The notes under the pieces are model-generated. The model searched no databases. It saw nothing but the letters and a program-made list of their open reading frames with translations, and had not been told where the DNA came from. This document shows, piece after piece, positions 11,285-21,031 of a stretch of DNA of 57,500 nucleotides. Made by a program: the position numbers and the translations under genes. The DNA comes from Symbiodinium natans (lineage: Eukaryota; Sar; Dinophyceae; Suessiales; Symbiodiniaceae). The stretch covers positions 167,501 through 225,000 of the forward strand of contig CAJNDS010002001.1 in assembly GCA_905221605.1 (NCBI GenBank). The letters are read 5' to 3'. Numbering within the stretch: position 1 is the stretch's first letter; each line of letters starts with the position of its first letter.

Positions 11285-11640
11285 GGGCTGGAGGGCTTGG
11301 AGGGGTTGGAGGAGCTGGAGGAGCTGGAGGGGGTGGAGGGGCTGGCTGGAGGGGCTGAAGGGCTGGAGGGGCTGGAGAGGCTGGAGGGGCTGGAGGGGCT
11401 GGAGGGGGCTGCAGGGGGCTGCAGGGCTGCAGGGCCTTGGAGGGGCTGGAAGAGCTGGAAGGGCTGGAGGGGCTGGAGGGGCTGGAGGGGGCTGCAGGGG
11501 GCTGCAGGGCTGCAGGGCCTTGGATTGGAGGGGCTGCAGAGCCTTGAAGGGGCTGGAAGGGCGGGAAGGGCTGGAGGGGCTGGGGGGCTGGAGGGGCTGG
11601 GGGCGGGGTGGACTGGCTGGGGCTGGGGTTCGAGGGCATG
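11285..11640 (+). repeat. G-rich minisatellite, GGAGGGGCT units
   Basis: About 35 imperfect copies of GGAGGGGCT, with GGGGGCTGCA variants and an internal duplication of a segment ending GGGCTGCAGGGCCTTGGA (near 11400-11440 and 11488-11525). It is purine-skewed with many G runs, so it could form quadruplexes. The proline-rich and glycine-leucine-rich frames on the two strands are repeat artefacts. Confidence 0.9.
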
Positions 11641-11740
11641 CGGGGGGGGGATTTGCATTGTAAAGAGGATTGTGAAGGGTGAAGGATTATTGCACGAGCT
11701 GCTCGTAATGAAACACCTACAATTTCTATTGATCCTGGCC

Positions 11741-11995
11741 TTGAGGGTTTAGGGTTTAGGGTTTAGGGTTTAGGGTTTAGGGTTTAGAGTTTAGGGTTTA
11801 GGGTTTAGGGTTTAGGGTTTAGGGTTTAGGGCTGAAAAGGTTTAGGGTTTCTAGGGTTTATAGGGACTTGGGGTTTCTAGGTTTAGGGTTTAGGGTGTGG
11901 GGTTTAGGTTAGGGGTTTAGGGTTTAGGGTTGGTTTAGGGGAGACCGTGGACCAAGGGGTGGGGGGGGGAGGGGATACCTAGGGGGGGTTTATAT
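11741..11995 (+). repeat. TTTAGGG array and G-rich tail
   Basis: Perfect TTTAGGG units to about 11830, then degenerate units and a G-rich stretch to 11985. No gene is seen between 11000 and 12000. Confidence 0.9.
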
Positions 11996-12200
11996 CTAAG
12001 GCTCGGGGCTTACACGCAGCTCTGTGTGGACATGGAAGAGAAGTGTCTCGCAAGCATCTACGTCTGCTATAGGTGCGTCTGTGGGTGCTATGTGCCGATT
12101 TGTAGAAAGCATGTGTACATGTGATGCACTTAGGTGCGCCATGTTCGACAATCAGCTTGCTTCTGTCAAGCCACTTTCTGCAATAAGTCGTGGGTGCGGA

Positions 12201-12389
12201 TCACATGGAGTACTTGTTGTCGGCAGTGTTGTCGGGATCCTTGGGCTTCTGAAACTCAATCAGGACATTCTTCAAGAAGAGAACAGCAGCCAAGCGAAAG
12301 GCTGCTCCTGGAAAGGAAGAGCTACCGCAGTGAGCTGCGCCATTTTGACTGGTGCGCCGTTTCATGTACTGGTGCACAGAGGGGACCAT
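12201..12389 (-). CDS. Possible exon, unknown protein
   Basis: On the minus strand the sequence reads AAFRLAAVLFLKNVLIEFQK followed by PKDPDNTADNKYSM. It looks coding in composition and has a hydrophobic helix-like start. The plus strand across the same bases is also open (to 12515) but reads less like protein. No family is recognised. There is no clear splice site or partner exon. Confidence 0.3.
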   Translation of the reverse strand: MVPSVHQYMKRRTSQNGAAHCGSSSFPGAAFRLAAVLFLKNVLIEFQKPKDPDNTADNKYSM

Positions 12390-12635
12390 GGCCTCCTACA
12401 CGAGGGTGAGAACAAATATCACAGCTTTAAACATATGGGCCTCTATAGGTCTTCGTGGGCCCCATGCCTGTTGACTCATCTTGGCCGAATCTTGGCCTTG
12501 TCGTTGTGGTACTGACCACGGCGATGAACATCTAGCCATATACTCATGCAAAGGGAGGAAGCATCAGAAGAGCGTGGGTCCAAAGAAAATGCCTGGGGGG
12601 GATGCAGCGCTTGTTTGTAAACCTCTATGATACAG

Positions 12636-12744
12636 TAAACTCCTACTTGTTGGAACATGGCTTCTACAATATAACTGGGAGTCCCTGTATAGTATGCCCT
12701 CTATAGGGTATGGGGATAAGGATGTTCCAACTTGTTGGAGTTTA
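12636..12744. mobile_element. Small inverted-repeat element (MITE-like)
   Basis: Ends read TAAACTCCTACTTGTTGGAA and, at the right, CCAACTTGTTGGAGTTTA. They are inverted apart from a few central bases. The body is about 109 bp and non-coding. No target duplication could be assigned. Confidence 0.5.
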
Positions 12745-12908
12745 AGGAAGATACCCTACAAAGCCTAAACCCAAAAACCCTACACAGGTATATGTCCGAA
12801 AAAAACCCTTTTTGCCCCTATCTATAACTTGTAAACCCGAAATAAGCCCCAAACACGCTGTATGAGCCCGTAGACCCTAAACAGGCTCCCTCTATAAACC
12901 CTATGCGC

Positions 12909-12978
12909 TGCGTGCCAGGCTCCAGAGACATGGTCGATGAGGTCGTGGAGGTGTTCCTCGCTCCTTGGATCTGCTAAT
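12909..12978 (+). CDS. Possible short exon upstream of the transposase-like gene
   Basis: After a CCAG acceptor the frame reads VPGSRDMVDEVVEVFLAPWIC before a stop in the presumed intron. It could be a 5' exon of the gene at 13.1 kb. Evidence is composition and an AG acceptor only. Confidence 0.25.
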
Positions 12979-13117
12979 TCTGAAATCCCACACCCCAAAT
13001 ATACCCTTCACAAGATCTTTGAGCCAGTGCATGGTTTAGGGTTTATCGGGTTTAGGGTTTAGGGTTTAGGGTTGAGGGTTTATGAGGTTTATAGGTTTTA
13101 TAGGGTTTATAGGGTTT

Positions 13118-15116
13118 ACGAGGCTGGCAACGCTCGACGTGCGAGCCAATTGGCAAAGACGGCTGGCAAGAAACGAAAAGCTGGGGACATGGAGCAAGAA
13201 ACTTGGGATTGCAAGCTGCTTGGACAGGCGGCTGGAAGTGGCAATGAGTTTGAGGCCATAATTCGAAACTTACAGCGTCTGGGGCGTTGTCTGTCTGTAC
13301 CTATTACCCGAATTCAGGTGCCATATTTCGGACGTGGCCCTGTTGACCATCCCATCATCTCTTTGGAAGACTTCATTCGCTTCATGCTACCAAACCATTC
13401 GGAGAAACTCCTAGGCGGCTACAAGGTTGGCAGTGTAGAGAGCCAGCTACTTCTTTCGCAGTTCTGGTCCCGCTACAGAAGAATGGATCCTTCCCATGTG
13501 GTCTTCGAGGATTTCACGTCTCTGTCCCATGTGGTGCCTCTCGTTCTCTACGGAGACGAAGGCACTGGCGTGCGTAAGCATCCAGTGTGGATTCTAGCAT
13601 GGAAGCCGGTCCTCTTCTGCCATACTTCCTCATGGTGGAGGTCCTACCTATACACTGTCGCACCGCATGAAGTATATTCCGGTTACAAGGGTGGCACATC
13701 AATGGGAAATGCTTGTCTCGATGCCATGGTGGGCAACTTTGTCTCCGAGGCTCAGAAACTGTATCATCAAGGCTGCTTGCCGTGGTGGAAAAACTCTTAT
13801 CACGCAAAGGCTCATCTAGTGTTTTAGGTTTTTCAACAGTCTTGGGATTTTGTGACTAAATACGTTTCGGATTCGAGTGTTGAGAGGCATCGCAATTCCT
13901 GGAGATGCTTCTGGCAGACTGTTCTTCGCGTTTATTGGCACAGCCGGTGATCTTCCGTGGCAGGCGAAAGTCTGGAGACAAACTCGACATTTCGAGTGCG
14001 ACCTCTGTTGTCCATATTGTAAGATCACCAAAGATGACATTGCTGACCTCAACAACGTTTCTGATGAGGGGCAGGGTCACCAACCGTGGGATCATGGAAC
14101 CTTGCCTTTGCTCCTGGGTGTGCCTGGCTTCAATCGCATGAATATGTACCGCCATGACATTTTCCATTTGGGACCTTTGGGCATTGCAAGGCGGTTTTAT
14201 TGTTCAGCGCTGGTATTGTTATGTGACTGGGGTTTTTTTGAGGGACGTGATTTGGCAAGCCGACTTCGTGCAGCGTACGGCAATTTCCGGTCCTACTGTG
14301 CGCAGGTTCATGAGACCCCACTCGTGAAAGAATTCACGCTGTCGAACATTGGGAGGGGGTCATCGAGGTCCTATCCCGACTGTAGCTTCAAGGCTTCAGA
14401 TGGAAAACTCATCATGGATTGGCTACAAGAGTTCTTGGACAAGCCTTGGCAGTTCGATGGACGTGGCGTGCTCAAGTGCCTCTTCCGAGCATGCTGCGAC
14501 TACAACGACTTTTTTCGACTCTGAAGCATGGACCCTTTATAGCAAAGGATTTTTCGCTTTAAAATTGAGAGGCTCTTGTACAGAAGCTTATAGGGCTTTA
14601 GGGTGTATAGGGTTTATAAGGGTTTAGGGTTTAGGTTATATATAAGGGTTTATAGGGTTCATGGTTGAGGGTTTAGGGTACAGGGTCTATCTGTGTGTGT
14701 GTGTGTGTGTGTGTGTCTTCTTATTTTCAAACAAAGGCTGGACTGCTCCCGACCGGAGATGGCTACAGCGTGAGATGGCTGAACGGGCCAAAACTCACCT
14801 TTGGAATTTCATCAGGGGCTACTTGATGCTTGCAACATGGAGCTTCCTGGAATCTCACTGTCTGTTTGTGCTCATCCCGAAATTGCACTATTTGGTGCAT
14901 CTGGCAAAGCTTCTTGAGAAACATCTCTCTGATCCCACTACCGCCGAAATCTTGAATCCGGCGCTTTTCGCAACCCCCGAGGGGGAGGACTTTGTAGGCA
15001 AAATTTCAAGGCCAATGCGGTACCTAAACTCCCGCACAGCAGCCTTAAGGCGCCTCCAAGTCTATCTTGTAGAGCTGAAGACTGAGTGGGGCAACGGAGC
15101 AGAGATCCTCTCGTGA
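13118..15116 (+). CDS. Transposase-like protein of a repeated dinoflagellate family, three exons
   Basis: Exon 1 (about 13118-13785) starts KKRKAGDMEQE and contains VLYGDEGTGVRKHPVWILAW. Exon 2 (about 13856-14523) contains AGDLPWQAKVWRQTRHF, a CDLCCPYC cysteine cluster and MYRHDIFHLGPLGIARRF. Exon 3 (about 14735-15116) ends LVELKTEWGNGAEILS and a stop. This order (acidic residue in GDEG, GD.P....K, CxxC, DIFHxxxLG) is what I recall from a multi-copy dinoflagellate family resembling DDE transposases of KDZ/CACTA type. Catalytic assignment is inference. Intron 1 is 50-90 bp; intron 2 (about 14524-14734) contains TTTAGGG units and a (GT)n run. No terminal inverted repeats were found around it, so it may be a domesticated or end-less copy. 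Confidence 0.6.
14590..14735 (+). repeat. Telomeric-type units plus (GT)n inside an intron
   Basis: TTTAGGG/TATAGGG units followed by a run of about eleven GT at 14694-14715, inside intron 2 of the transposase-like gene. The acceptor is probably CAAAG before GCTGG. Confidence 0.75.
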
Positions 15117-15636
15117 AGGGTTCGCCCCATATTGGCCCTATACTTACCTTGTATATAAGCCTCGTATGGGACCGATTGTGGACAGCCGATAGCCCACATA
15201 CTTAAAACACTTCCCTTCCGAGTGTCAGCTGCAGCACCAGATCTTCGCAACCATGACGTCGAGCGTGGCCGATGAAAAGGGAAGCTTGTGATACTACAGG
15301 TTTGAAGATGACAGCTGCACATGCAATGCAGCCCGGAACCCCTGAATCCATAAGCTTCGTTGCAGGGTGTGTACGTACTGTGGACCTTCGTGGCTTCGGA
15401 CCCCGGGTATAGACCTTGGGTTCTGAGTTCTGGGACTTGGGGAACCCTGTATACCCATTGTCATACATCCTGCGTACATGGGCCAGTTGCATTAATTGGT
15501 TAAACCAATTCTTTCTAGTCACAGAAGTGAAACCAAAAAAAGGAACTACGCAACAAGGTACAGGTATAGCCCTAAAACCCTAAACCCTAAAACCTAAAGC
15601 CCTAAGATAAGCCTTGCCTGTATCCCGCAGTCGGCC

Positions 15637-18600
15637 ATGGGTCATCCTTTTCGAGCTGCAACAGGACCTGCGCCGCAGATGCGTTCTTGATGGGATTCAG
15701 GGCATCGACCCTTTACGCTGGCAAACCTTAAACCCTAAACCCTAAACCCTAAACCCTAAACCCTAAACCCTAAACCCTAAACCCTATCTAAACGCGACTG
15801 CGCACTAAGTTCTCGATTCCCAAGACCCTAAAGCTTGGAGAACATGACCCTTAAGCCGTAAACCCGTAAACCCGTGCCATCGTCGCGTCTCCATGTCCTC
15901 GCGTGCTTGCTTCCGTAAGGATCCGTGTACCTATCTAGTCTTCGTTGCTGAGTTCATAAGCCCGCCCCCCCAAAGTGTGTACTTTCAGTTCTATACGGAG
16001 TATCGTGTCCAAAAAAGTGTCAAGTGTTCTCATTCAGCTACTAAGTAGTGTACACTTGGGCCTTAAAGGGGTTCCTCTGTAGTGGCTTATATGTTTTACA
16101 GGTCCCTAAACCCTAAACCCCAAACCTAACCCTAAACCCTAAACCCTAAACCCTAAACCCTAAACCCTAAACCCTACACCCTAAACCCTAAACCCTAAAC
16201 CCTAAACCCTAAACCCTAAACCCTAAACCCTAAACCCTAAACCCTAAACCCTAAACCCTACCTGGATCCGCAGGGCTTGCCCTATTAGGGTCCATGTCCC
16301 GTGTATCTAGTTAGGGAATACTTGGAGGTTCATGGTACTTAGTAACCAACTATAAGTGTACTTATAGCTGTACTTATAACCATATTAGGGCACTTAAGGG
16401 GCTTATATGTCGGTTCTAAGTACAGTTATAGTTGGTCAATAAGTACGATGAGCCTCCAAGTACTTGGGCCCTAAAGTACTTCATATTCTGGGCCCCAAGT
16501 ATAGAATCATGAGGTCCATGGACCCTTAGGGTGAACCCTAAACCCTAAACCCTAAACCCTAAACCCTAAAACCCTAAAACCCTAAACCCTAAACCCTTGC
16601 ATTTGGCATCCAGGTTGTAAGTATAAGTCCTTCAGAGTACCAAAAAAGGCCATCTTGGACCACTTCGGGGTTGAGGCGCTGCTAATTGCTTAGAAGCCCC
16701 CCCCCCCCCCCCCCCCCCCGGCACACAAACAGATTCTTCCTTATATGGGTAATAGAGGGGTTCTTATCTTGTGTTTTGTTGGGGGGTAACACAGGGATTC
16801 TTATCTTTTTTTTGTGGGATTCTTAAGCAAATAGTAGGACTTTAGTGGGTTTCTCCCTCACCGATCCGCGCTCGGACCTCGCACCTGCTGCATGGCATGT
16901 GCAAAAACTGGGCTTGCTACCTCAACCCTAAAACCCCTTAACCCCTCAACCCTAAAACCCCTAAAAACCCCTTAAAACCCCCTTAAAACCCCCTTAAAAC
17001 CCCCTCAAAACCCCCTTGAAACCCCTAAAACCCCCTTAAAACCCCTAAACCCCTAAACCCCTTGAACCCCTTGAACCCCTTGAACCCCTTGAACCCCTTG
17101 AACCCCTTGAACCCCTTGAACCCCTTGAACCCCTAAACCCTGAGCCTCATGAACCCTAGAAACCCTGAACCCCCGTAAACCCAAAATCCCCGAAACCCGA
17201 AGCCCTATACCCTATACTCTAAACCGTAAACCCTGAGCCCCACAAACCCTCAAAAACCCTGATCCCCCTAACACCCTAAAGTTAACCCGAAGCCGCCCCA
17301 AACCGTCAAAGGTGGGTTACCCCCCCGCCCCCCCAAACTTCTCCCCCTGGTTCTTAGGGGAATGAGGGAATGAGGGCCGTATATGATCCCTTAAAGAGTA
17401 AAAGGGCCCTCATTCCCTCATTCCCCACCAAGAACCAACCAGTTCTGTGAGGGGTTTCGGGTTTAGGGTTTAGGCCCTTTTTCGGGGCATATATACCCCT
17501 CATATACCCTCTGCAAGGGCCTTTACTTCAGAACCCATTAGAGCAAGTAAAGGACCAAAATAAGAAGACCTAAACCCTATACCCTTAATCGGGTTGCTAT
17601 AATCCACCGAAAGCCCACAACCTTTAACATTGGGGCTGCCGCACATGCCCCCAGAACCCCAAAACTTAAGCCCCCAACCCCAAACGGGTTTGAAGTTTAC
17701 CCTCAAACGACTACATTAAGGGGAACCTTCTTAGGGGTGCGAGTCTTAATCCCTTGAAACCCCAAAATAGACCCTAAACCCGAAATCGTAAACCCTAAAC
17801 CGTAAACCGTAAACCGTAAACCCTAAACCCTAAACCCTAATAAACCCTAAACCCCCAAACCCCAAAAGAGACCCACAAGTCCCCTGAAGTCTCACGCCTC
17901 GCGGGATGCGGGCGTTCCTATCATCAGCTGCAACCTTGGGGAGATGCTTCTACTTGGAGGTTCATGGTACATGTTAACCAAATATAACTGTAGTAGGGTT
18001 TAGGGTTTAGGGTTTAGGGTTTAGGGTTTAGGGTTTAGGGTTTAGGGTTTGGTTTAGGGTTTATGGTTTAGGATAACTGAACTTATAACCCACTCATGAG
18101 GCCCTTAAGTGCCCTTATATGGTTATAAGTACAGTTATCAGTGCAGTTATAATTGGTTAGTAAGTACAATGAGCCTCCAAGTATTCGTGCAGACAGGCTG
18201 GGTTTTAGGCTTCAGGAGGGTTTCGGGTTTAGAGTTTTAGGGGGGCCTTATGGAACTTTGGCTTGTAGCCTTTGTTAGGGGGGTTCAAAGCTTGCTTGGG
18301 TTTAGGAGGGTTCAGGGTTCAGGGTTCAGGGTTTAGGGTTTAGGGTTTAGGGTTTAGGGATTTTCGGTGCCTGCAACTGTAACAAACTCGAAACGCGTTG
18401 GGTGTTGATCCCCCACTTGGGCGGCAAAAGCTTGAAACAACAAACAACTTTAAGCCCTAAACCCTAAACCCTAAACCCTAAACCCTAAACCCTACAACCT
18501 AAACCCTAAACCCTAAGCCCGAAACCCGAGCCTCGCATAGGTAAGTGGGGCCCCCAAACCCGGGAGGTCAAGGTTGCAAGGCTAGGAGCCAGGGTTTGGG

Positions 18601-20962
18601 GCTTTGGACTTCCCTAAACCCTAAACCCTAAACCCTAAACCCTAAACCCTAAACCCTAAACCCCCTAGACCCTAAACCCTAAACCCTAAACCCTGAGGAG
18701 TTGTTTCGGACTCTTCGTTTCAGGGGCCTGTGCAAAGGTGACACTGGCATCCTGAGCTGACTCCCATCCGAGCTCTCGTTTCCATCTTGCAGATCCAGAT
18801 GCCACGAAGCGCCACAAGGGCGGAGCGTCGCGCGATCTGAGGAATCTGAGCCTTAAACATGCAATGGACCTCGTGGTTTAGGGTTTAGGGTTTAGGGTTG
18901 TCTCGAAGTCTGTGCAGGATGCGGGTCAGGGGTGAGACGGAACGGGGCCCTAGGAGGGGACTCTCAGTGTATGTACAACACGTGCCTGCTCATTAAAGTC
19001 TCGAAACCCTGAACTCTAAACCCTGACGCCCCCCCATAGATTAGAATAGCCCGAGCCTAGAACAACCCTCGCAGGTGACGAAAGACTGTGCTCCTTGCCG
19101 CCTGCTTCTCTCTCTGCGCAGTCGCAGAGGCAGATTCGCTGGAAAATGATTGCATTCTTCGTCGTCCGAGGGAGACCTCGATGACTCAAACAATATGTAC
19201 TTACTCTCAGAGCCCCACTCCACACCTCCCACCCACCCGTGGAGGGTGCGGGGGGTTGAGAGCACCGAGCCGATTGGCTCTGGAAGCCGGACACAGCCCG
19301 ACATCTACACTGTTGCGCGTGAGGGTTGCTCTCAACTAGGCCTCCCTGAACCTTGAGCCCTTAACCCGAAATCCCAAACCCTAAGCCCAAAACTCCAAAC
19401 CCCATGTCTTTGTGTATCGTCCCCAGGCTTAGGGCTTGGGGCTTCTGGGGTGTAGGCCGGTGGGGGGGCTTCTAGAAGTGGTTTACATAGCTTAATCAGG
19501 ATCGTCTTTGGCATGTTTCCTTGGCTGCCTGCAACCGACGCCCTCGAAGCACGTTGGGTGTTGATCCACCCGCCACTTCGACAGCAAAAGCAAAAAACAC
19601 CTTAAACCACACAGAGCCCCAGCTAAATTCAACACACCCTGAACTCTAAACTCAGACCCCCTATCAAATATCCCGAGCCTAGAACAACCCTCGCAGGTGA
19701 CGGAAGGCTTTGTTCCTTGCTGCATGCTTCGCGCTCTCTCTCTCTCTACGCAGTTGCAGAGGCAGATTCGCTGGACAATGCTTGCATTCTTCGTCGTCCG
19801 AGGGAGACTTCGATGACTCAAACAATATGTATTTACTCTCAGAGCCCCACCCCACACCTCCCACCCACCCGTGGAGGGTGCGGGGGGGTTGAGAGCACCG
19901 AGCCGATTGGCTCTGGAAGCCGGACACAGCCCGACATCTACACTGTTGCGTGTGAGGGTTGCTCTCAACTAGGCCTCCCTGAACCTCAAGTAGGGGATAG
20001 GATTAGGGGGACCCTTGGGGATAGAGACCCTCTAAATAAGGTCCCTGTTTAAGAGAGCCAGAAGAGGGGTAAGAAGAGGTTCCCTTTTAAGGGTCCCCCT
20101 TATCCTACCTAGGATTAAGCCCTTAACCCAAAATCCCAAACCCCTAAACCATAAACTCTACAAGCCCTAGTTCGTTGATCGTGTCGAGGCTTAGGGGGCT
20201 TGTAGGGGGTTAAAATGGCTTGATCAGGTTAGTCTTAGGCATTTTCGTGTCGGGCACTTGTAAGGTTTACTTCTCCCATAGCCAAGGGAAGATAAAGGCA
20301 AAACTTCAATAGTCTAAATACGGAAACCCAAAAAGCTGTTGGAGAAGTAAGTAGCTCTGCTTGTACCTACTTGCCAATATCGGGTTCTCCAAAAAAACTC
20401 CCGTGCAGACGATGGTCGCACGAGAAAGGTTTGGGGTTTAGGGTTTAGGGTTTAGGGTTTGGGGGGGCTTTTGCCTTCATAGGGTCCAGGCCCACATGCT
20501 GAACAAACCCCACAGATTTGGCTGCACGCCACATGTTGCAAAACCCCGCAGGTGATGAAGGCTTCTTGCTCCTTGGGCAATTAGCGGTTCAGGTATTTGA
20601 GGTTTCGGTAGAGGGAGAACCACTAGACCCAAGAGTAACCCAGGAATTAATAACGGGCACCCTTTTTGCTTTGAAAGGGGTTGTCAGGGGACCTAATCCC
20701 TATCGAATGGGAATAAGGGCCTACTCCTAGCCCCAAAACCCAAACCCTCAACCCTCAACCCTACACCCTAAACCCTATTAATTATGAACCCTAAACCCTA
20801 AACCCTAAACCCTAAACCCTAAACCCTAAACCCTAAACCCAAAAAGGGGAGAACCAGGTAGGTCAGAGCTTTGAAGAAGCCTTCAACAAGAGCGGAGAGG
20901 ACTCGCTCCGCTGCTTGTATCCGCTGCCTGCAGTAGCCCAACTGGTGCGCTGCTACGCTGAG
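15637..20962 (+). CDS. Series of small plus-strand exons, unknown protein(s)
   Basis: Short coding-like segments, mostly after an AG acceptor and separated by telomeric repeats and MITEs: 15637-15725 ([20 protein letters not shown]), 16640-16690 ([18 protein letters not shown]), 16861-16926 ([20 protein letters not shown]), 17889-17950 ([20 protein letters not shown]), 18700-18762 ([20 protein letters not shown]), 18792-18880 ([20 protein letters not shown]), the duplicated pieces at 19.1-20.0 kb, 20552-20640 ([20 protein letters not shown]) and 20850-20962 ([20 protein letters not shown]). I recognise no family. That they belong to one gene is inferred from common strand and spacing. Several pieces share no verified phase. 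Introns are 90-80% telomeric or MITE sequence, which would make the gene extremely intron-rich. Confidence 0.4.
15723..15786 (+). repeat. CCCTAAA block
   Basis: Nine CCCTAAA units directly after the coding-like segment that ends near 15725. Confidence 0.9.
15936..16049. mobile_element. Family-3 TIR element with TAGT target duplication
   Basis: 15940-16045 begins CTTCGTTGCTGAGTTC and ends CATTCAGCTACTAAG, the same terminal repeats as two introns of the RCC1-like gene. It is flanked by TAGT on both sides (15936-15939 and 16046-16049). This copy lies outside a recognised exon and gives an intact 4-bp duplication, so the family duplicates 4 bp regardless of splicing. Confidence 0.8.
16100..16262 (+). 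repeat. CCCTAAA array
   Basis: More than twenty units, nearly perfect, with single CCCTACA and CCTAACC variants. Confidence 0.92.
16319..16462. mobile_element. MITE, TACTTGGAGGTTCAT termini
   Basis: Left end TACTTGGAGGTTCATGGTAC, right end GTACGATGAGCCTCCAAGTA, inverted with two mismatches. The body is rich in ACTTATA words and is non-coding. A second copy is at 17951-18183. TA at both ends suggests a TA target duplication. Confidence 0.8.
16697..16719 (+). repeat. Poly-C tract, about 23 C
   Basis: Uninterrupted run of C. Similar tracts occur at 49623-49643 and 53534-53559, each beside a MITE-like or telomeric segment. Length is liable to sequencing error. Confidence 0.85.
16926..17300 (+). 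repeat. Degenerate C-rich array (CCCCTTGAA, CCCCCTTAAAA units)
   Basis: Tandem variants of the telomeric unit: about seven CCCCTTAAAA-type units, then nine CCCCTTGAA units near 17057-17135, then CCCTAAA-like units. It looks like local amplification of mutated telomeric repeats. Confidence 0.8.
17330..17445. mobile_element. Inverted-repeat element with GGAATGAGGG core
   Basis: CCTGGTTCTTAGGGGAATGAG at the left is inverted to CATTCCCCACCAAGAACCA at the right. The core (GAATGAGGG... CCCTCATTC) recurs at 24552-24655, 46686-46765 and in ankyrin intron 52956-53139. Confidence 0.65.
17951..18183. mobile_element. MITE copy carrying a TTTAGGG block
   Basis: Same TACTTGGAGGTTCAT...ATGAGCCTCCAAGTA ends as 16319-16462. 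An 80-bp block of TTTAGGG units (about 17993-18075) sits inside it. Outside the block the two copies are alignable, so the telomeric block arrived after or during mobilisation. Confidence 0.8.
18596..18700 (+). repeat. CCCTAAA block
   Basis: About a dozen CCCTAAA units with one CCCCCTAGA interruption, directly upstream of the coding-like segment at 18700. Confidence 0.9.
19053..19987 (+). repeat. Tandem segmental duplication, offset 622-633 bp
   Basis: 19053-19347 and 19675-19980 are about 290-bp direct copies, near-identical, differing by point changes and an extra CT-rich insertion in copy 2. The segments start GAGCCTAGAACAACCCTCGC and end AGGCCTCCCTGAACC. One shared frame reads [17 protein letters not shown] and, after a likely intron, [19 protein letters not shown] third, more diverged copy of the start (CGCAGGTGATGAAGGCTTC) is at about 20548. 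This suggests exon-cluster duplication. Confidence 0.8.
19991..20115. mobile_element. Inverted-repeat element, AGGGGATAGGATTAGGGGGA termini
   Basis: The left arm AGGGGATAGGATTAGGGGGA is inverted in the right arm (TCCCCCTTATCCTACCTA). It lies immediately after copy 2 of the segmental duplication and is absent from copy 1, so it inserted after the duplication or marks its edge. Confidence 0.6.
20268..20358. mobile_element. Family-4 TIR element, TTTACTTCTCC...GGAGAAGTAAG
   Basis: Starts TTTACTTCTCCCATAGCC and ends GTTGGAGAAGTAAG. The same ends delimit intron 3 of the RCC1-like gene and a copy at 55694-55795. Confidence 0.65.
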
Positions 20963-21031
20963 GGTTTAGGGTTCAGGGTCAGGGTTTAGGGTTTAGGGTT
21001 TAGGGTTCAGGGTTTAGGGTTTAGGGTGGTT
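20942..21031 (+). repeat. TTTAGGG block at the 3' edge of the RCC1-like gene
   Basis: About a dozen TTTAGGG/TTCAGGG units between the last plus-strand exon (ending near 20962) and the stop codon of the minus-strand RCC1-like gene. The stop itself comes from this block. Confidence 0.85.

Noticed and set aside
11254-11752. Proline-rich or GLEGLE-rich proteins at the minisatellite
   Set aside because: Compositional open frames over a 9-bp repeat on both strands.
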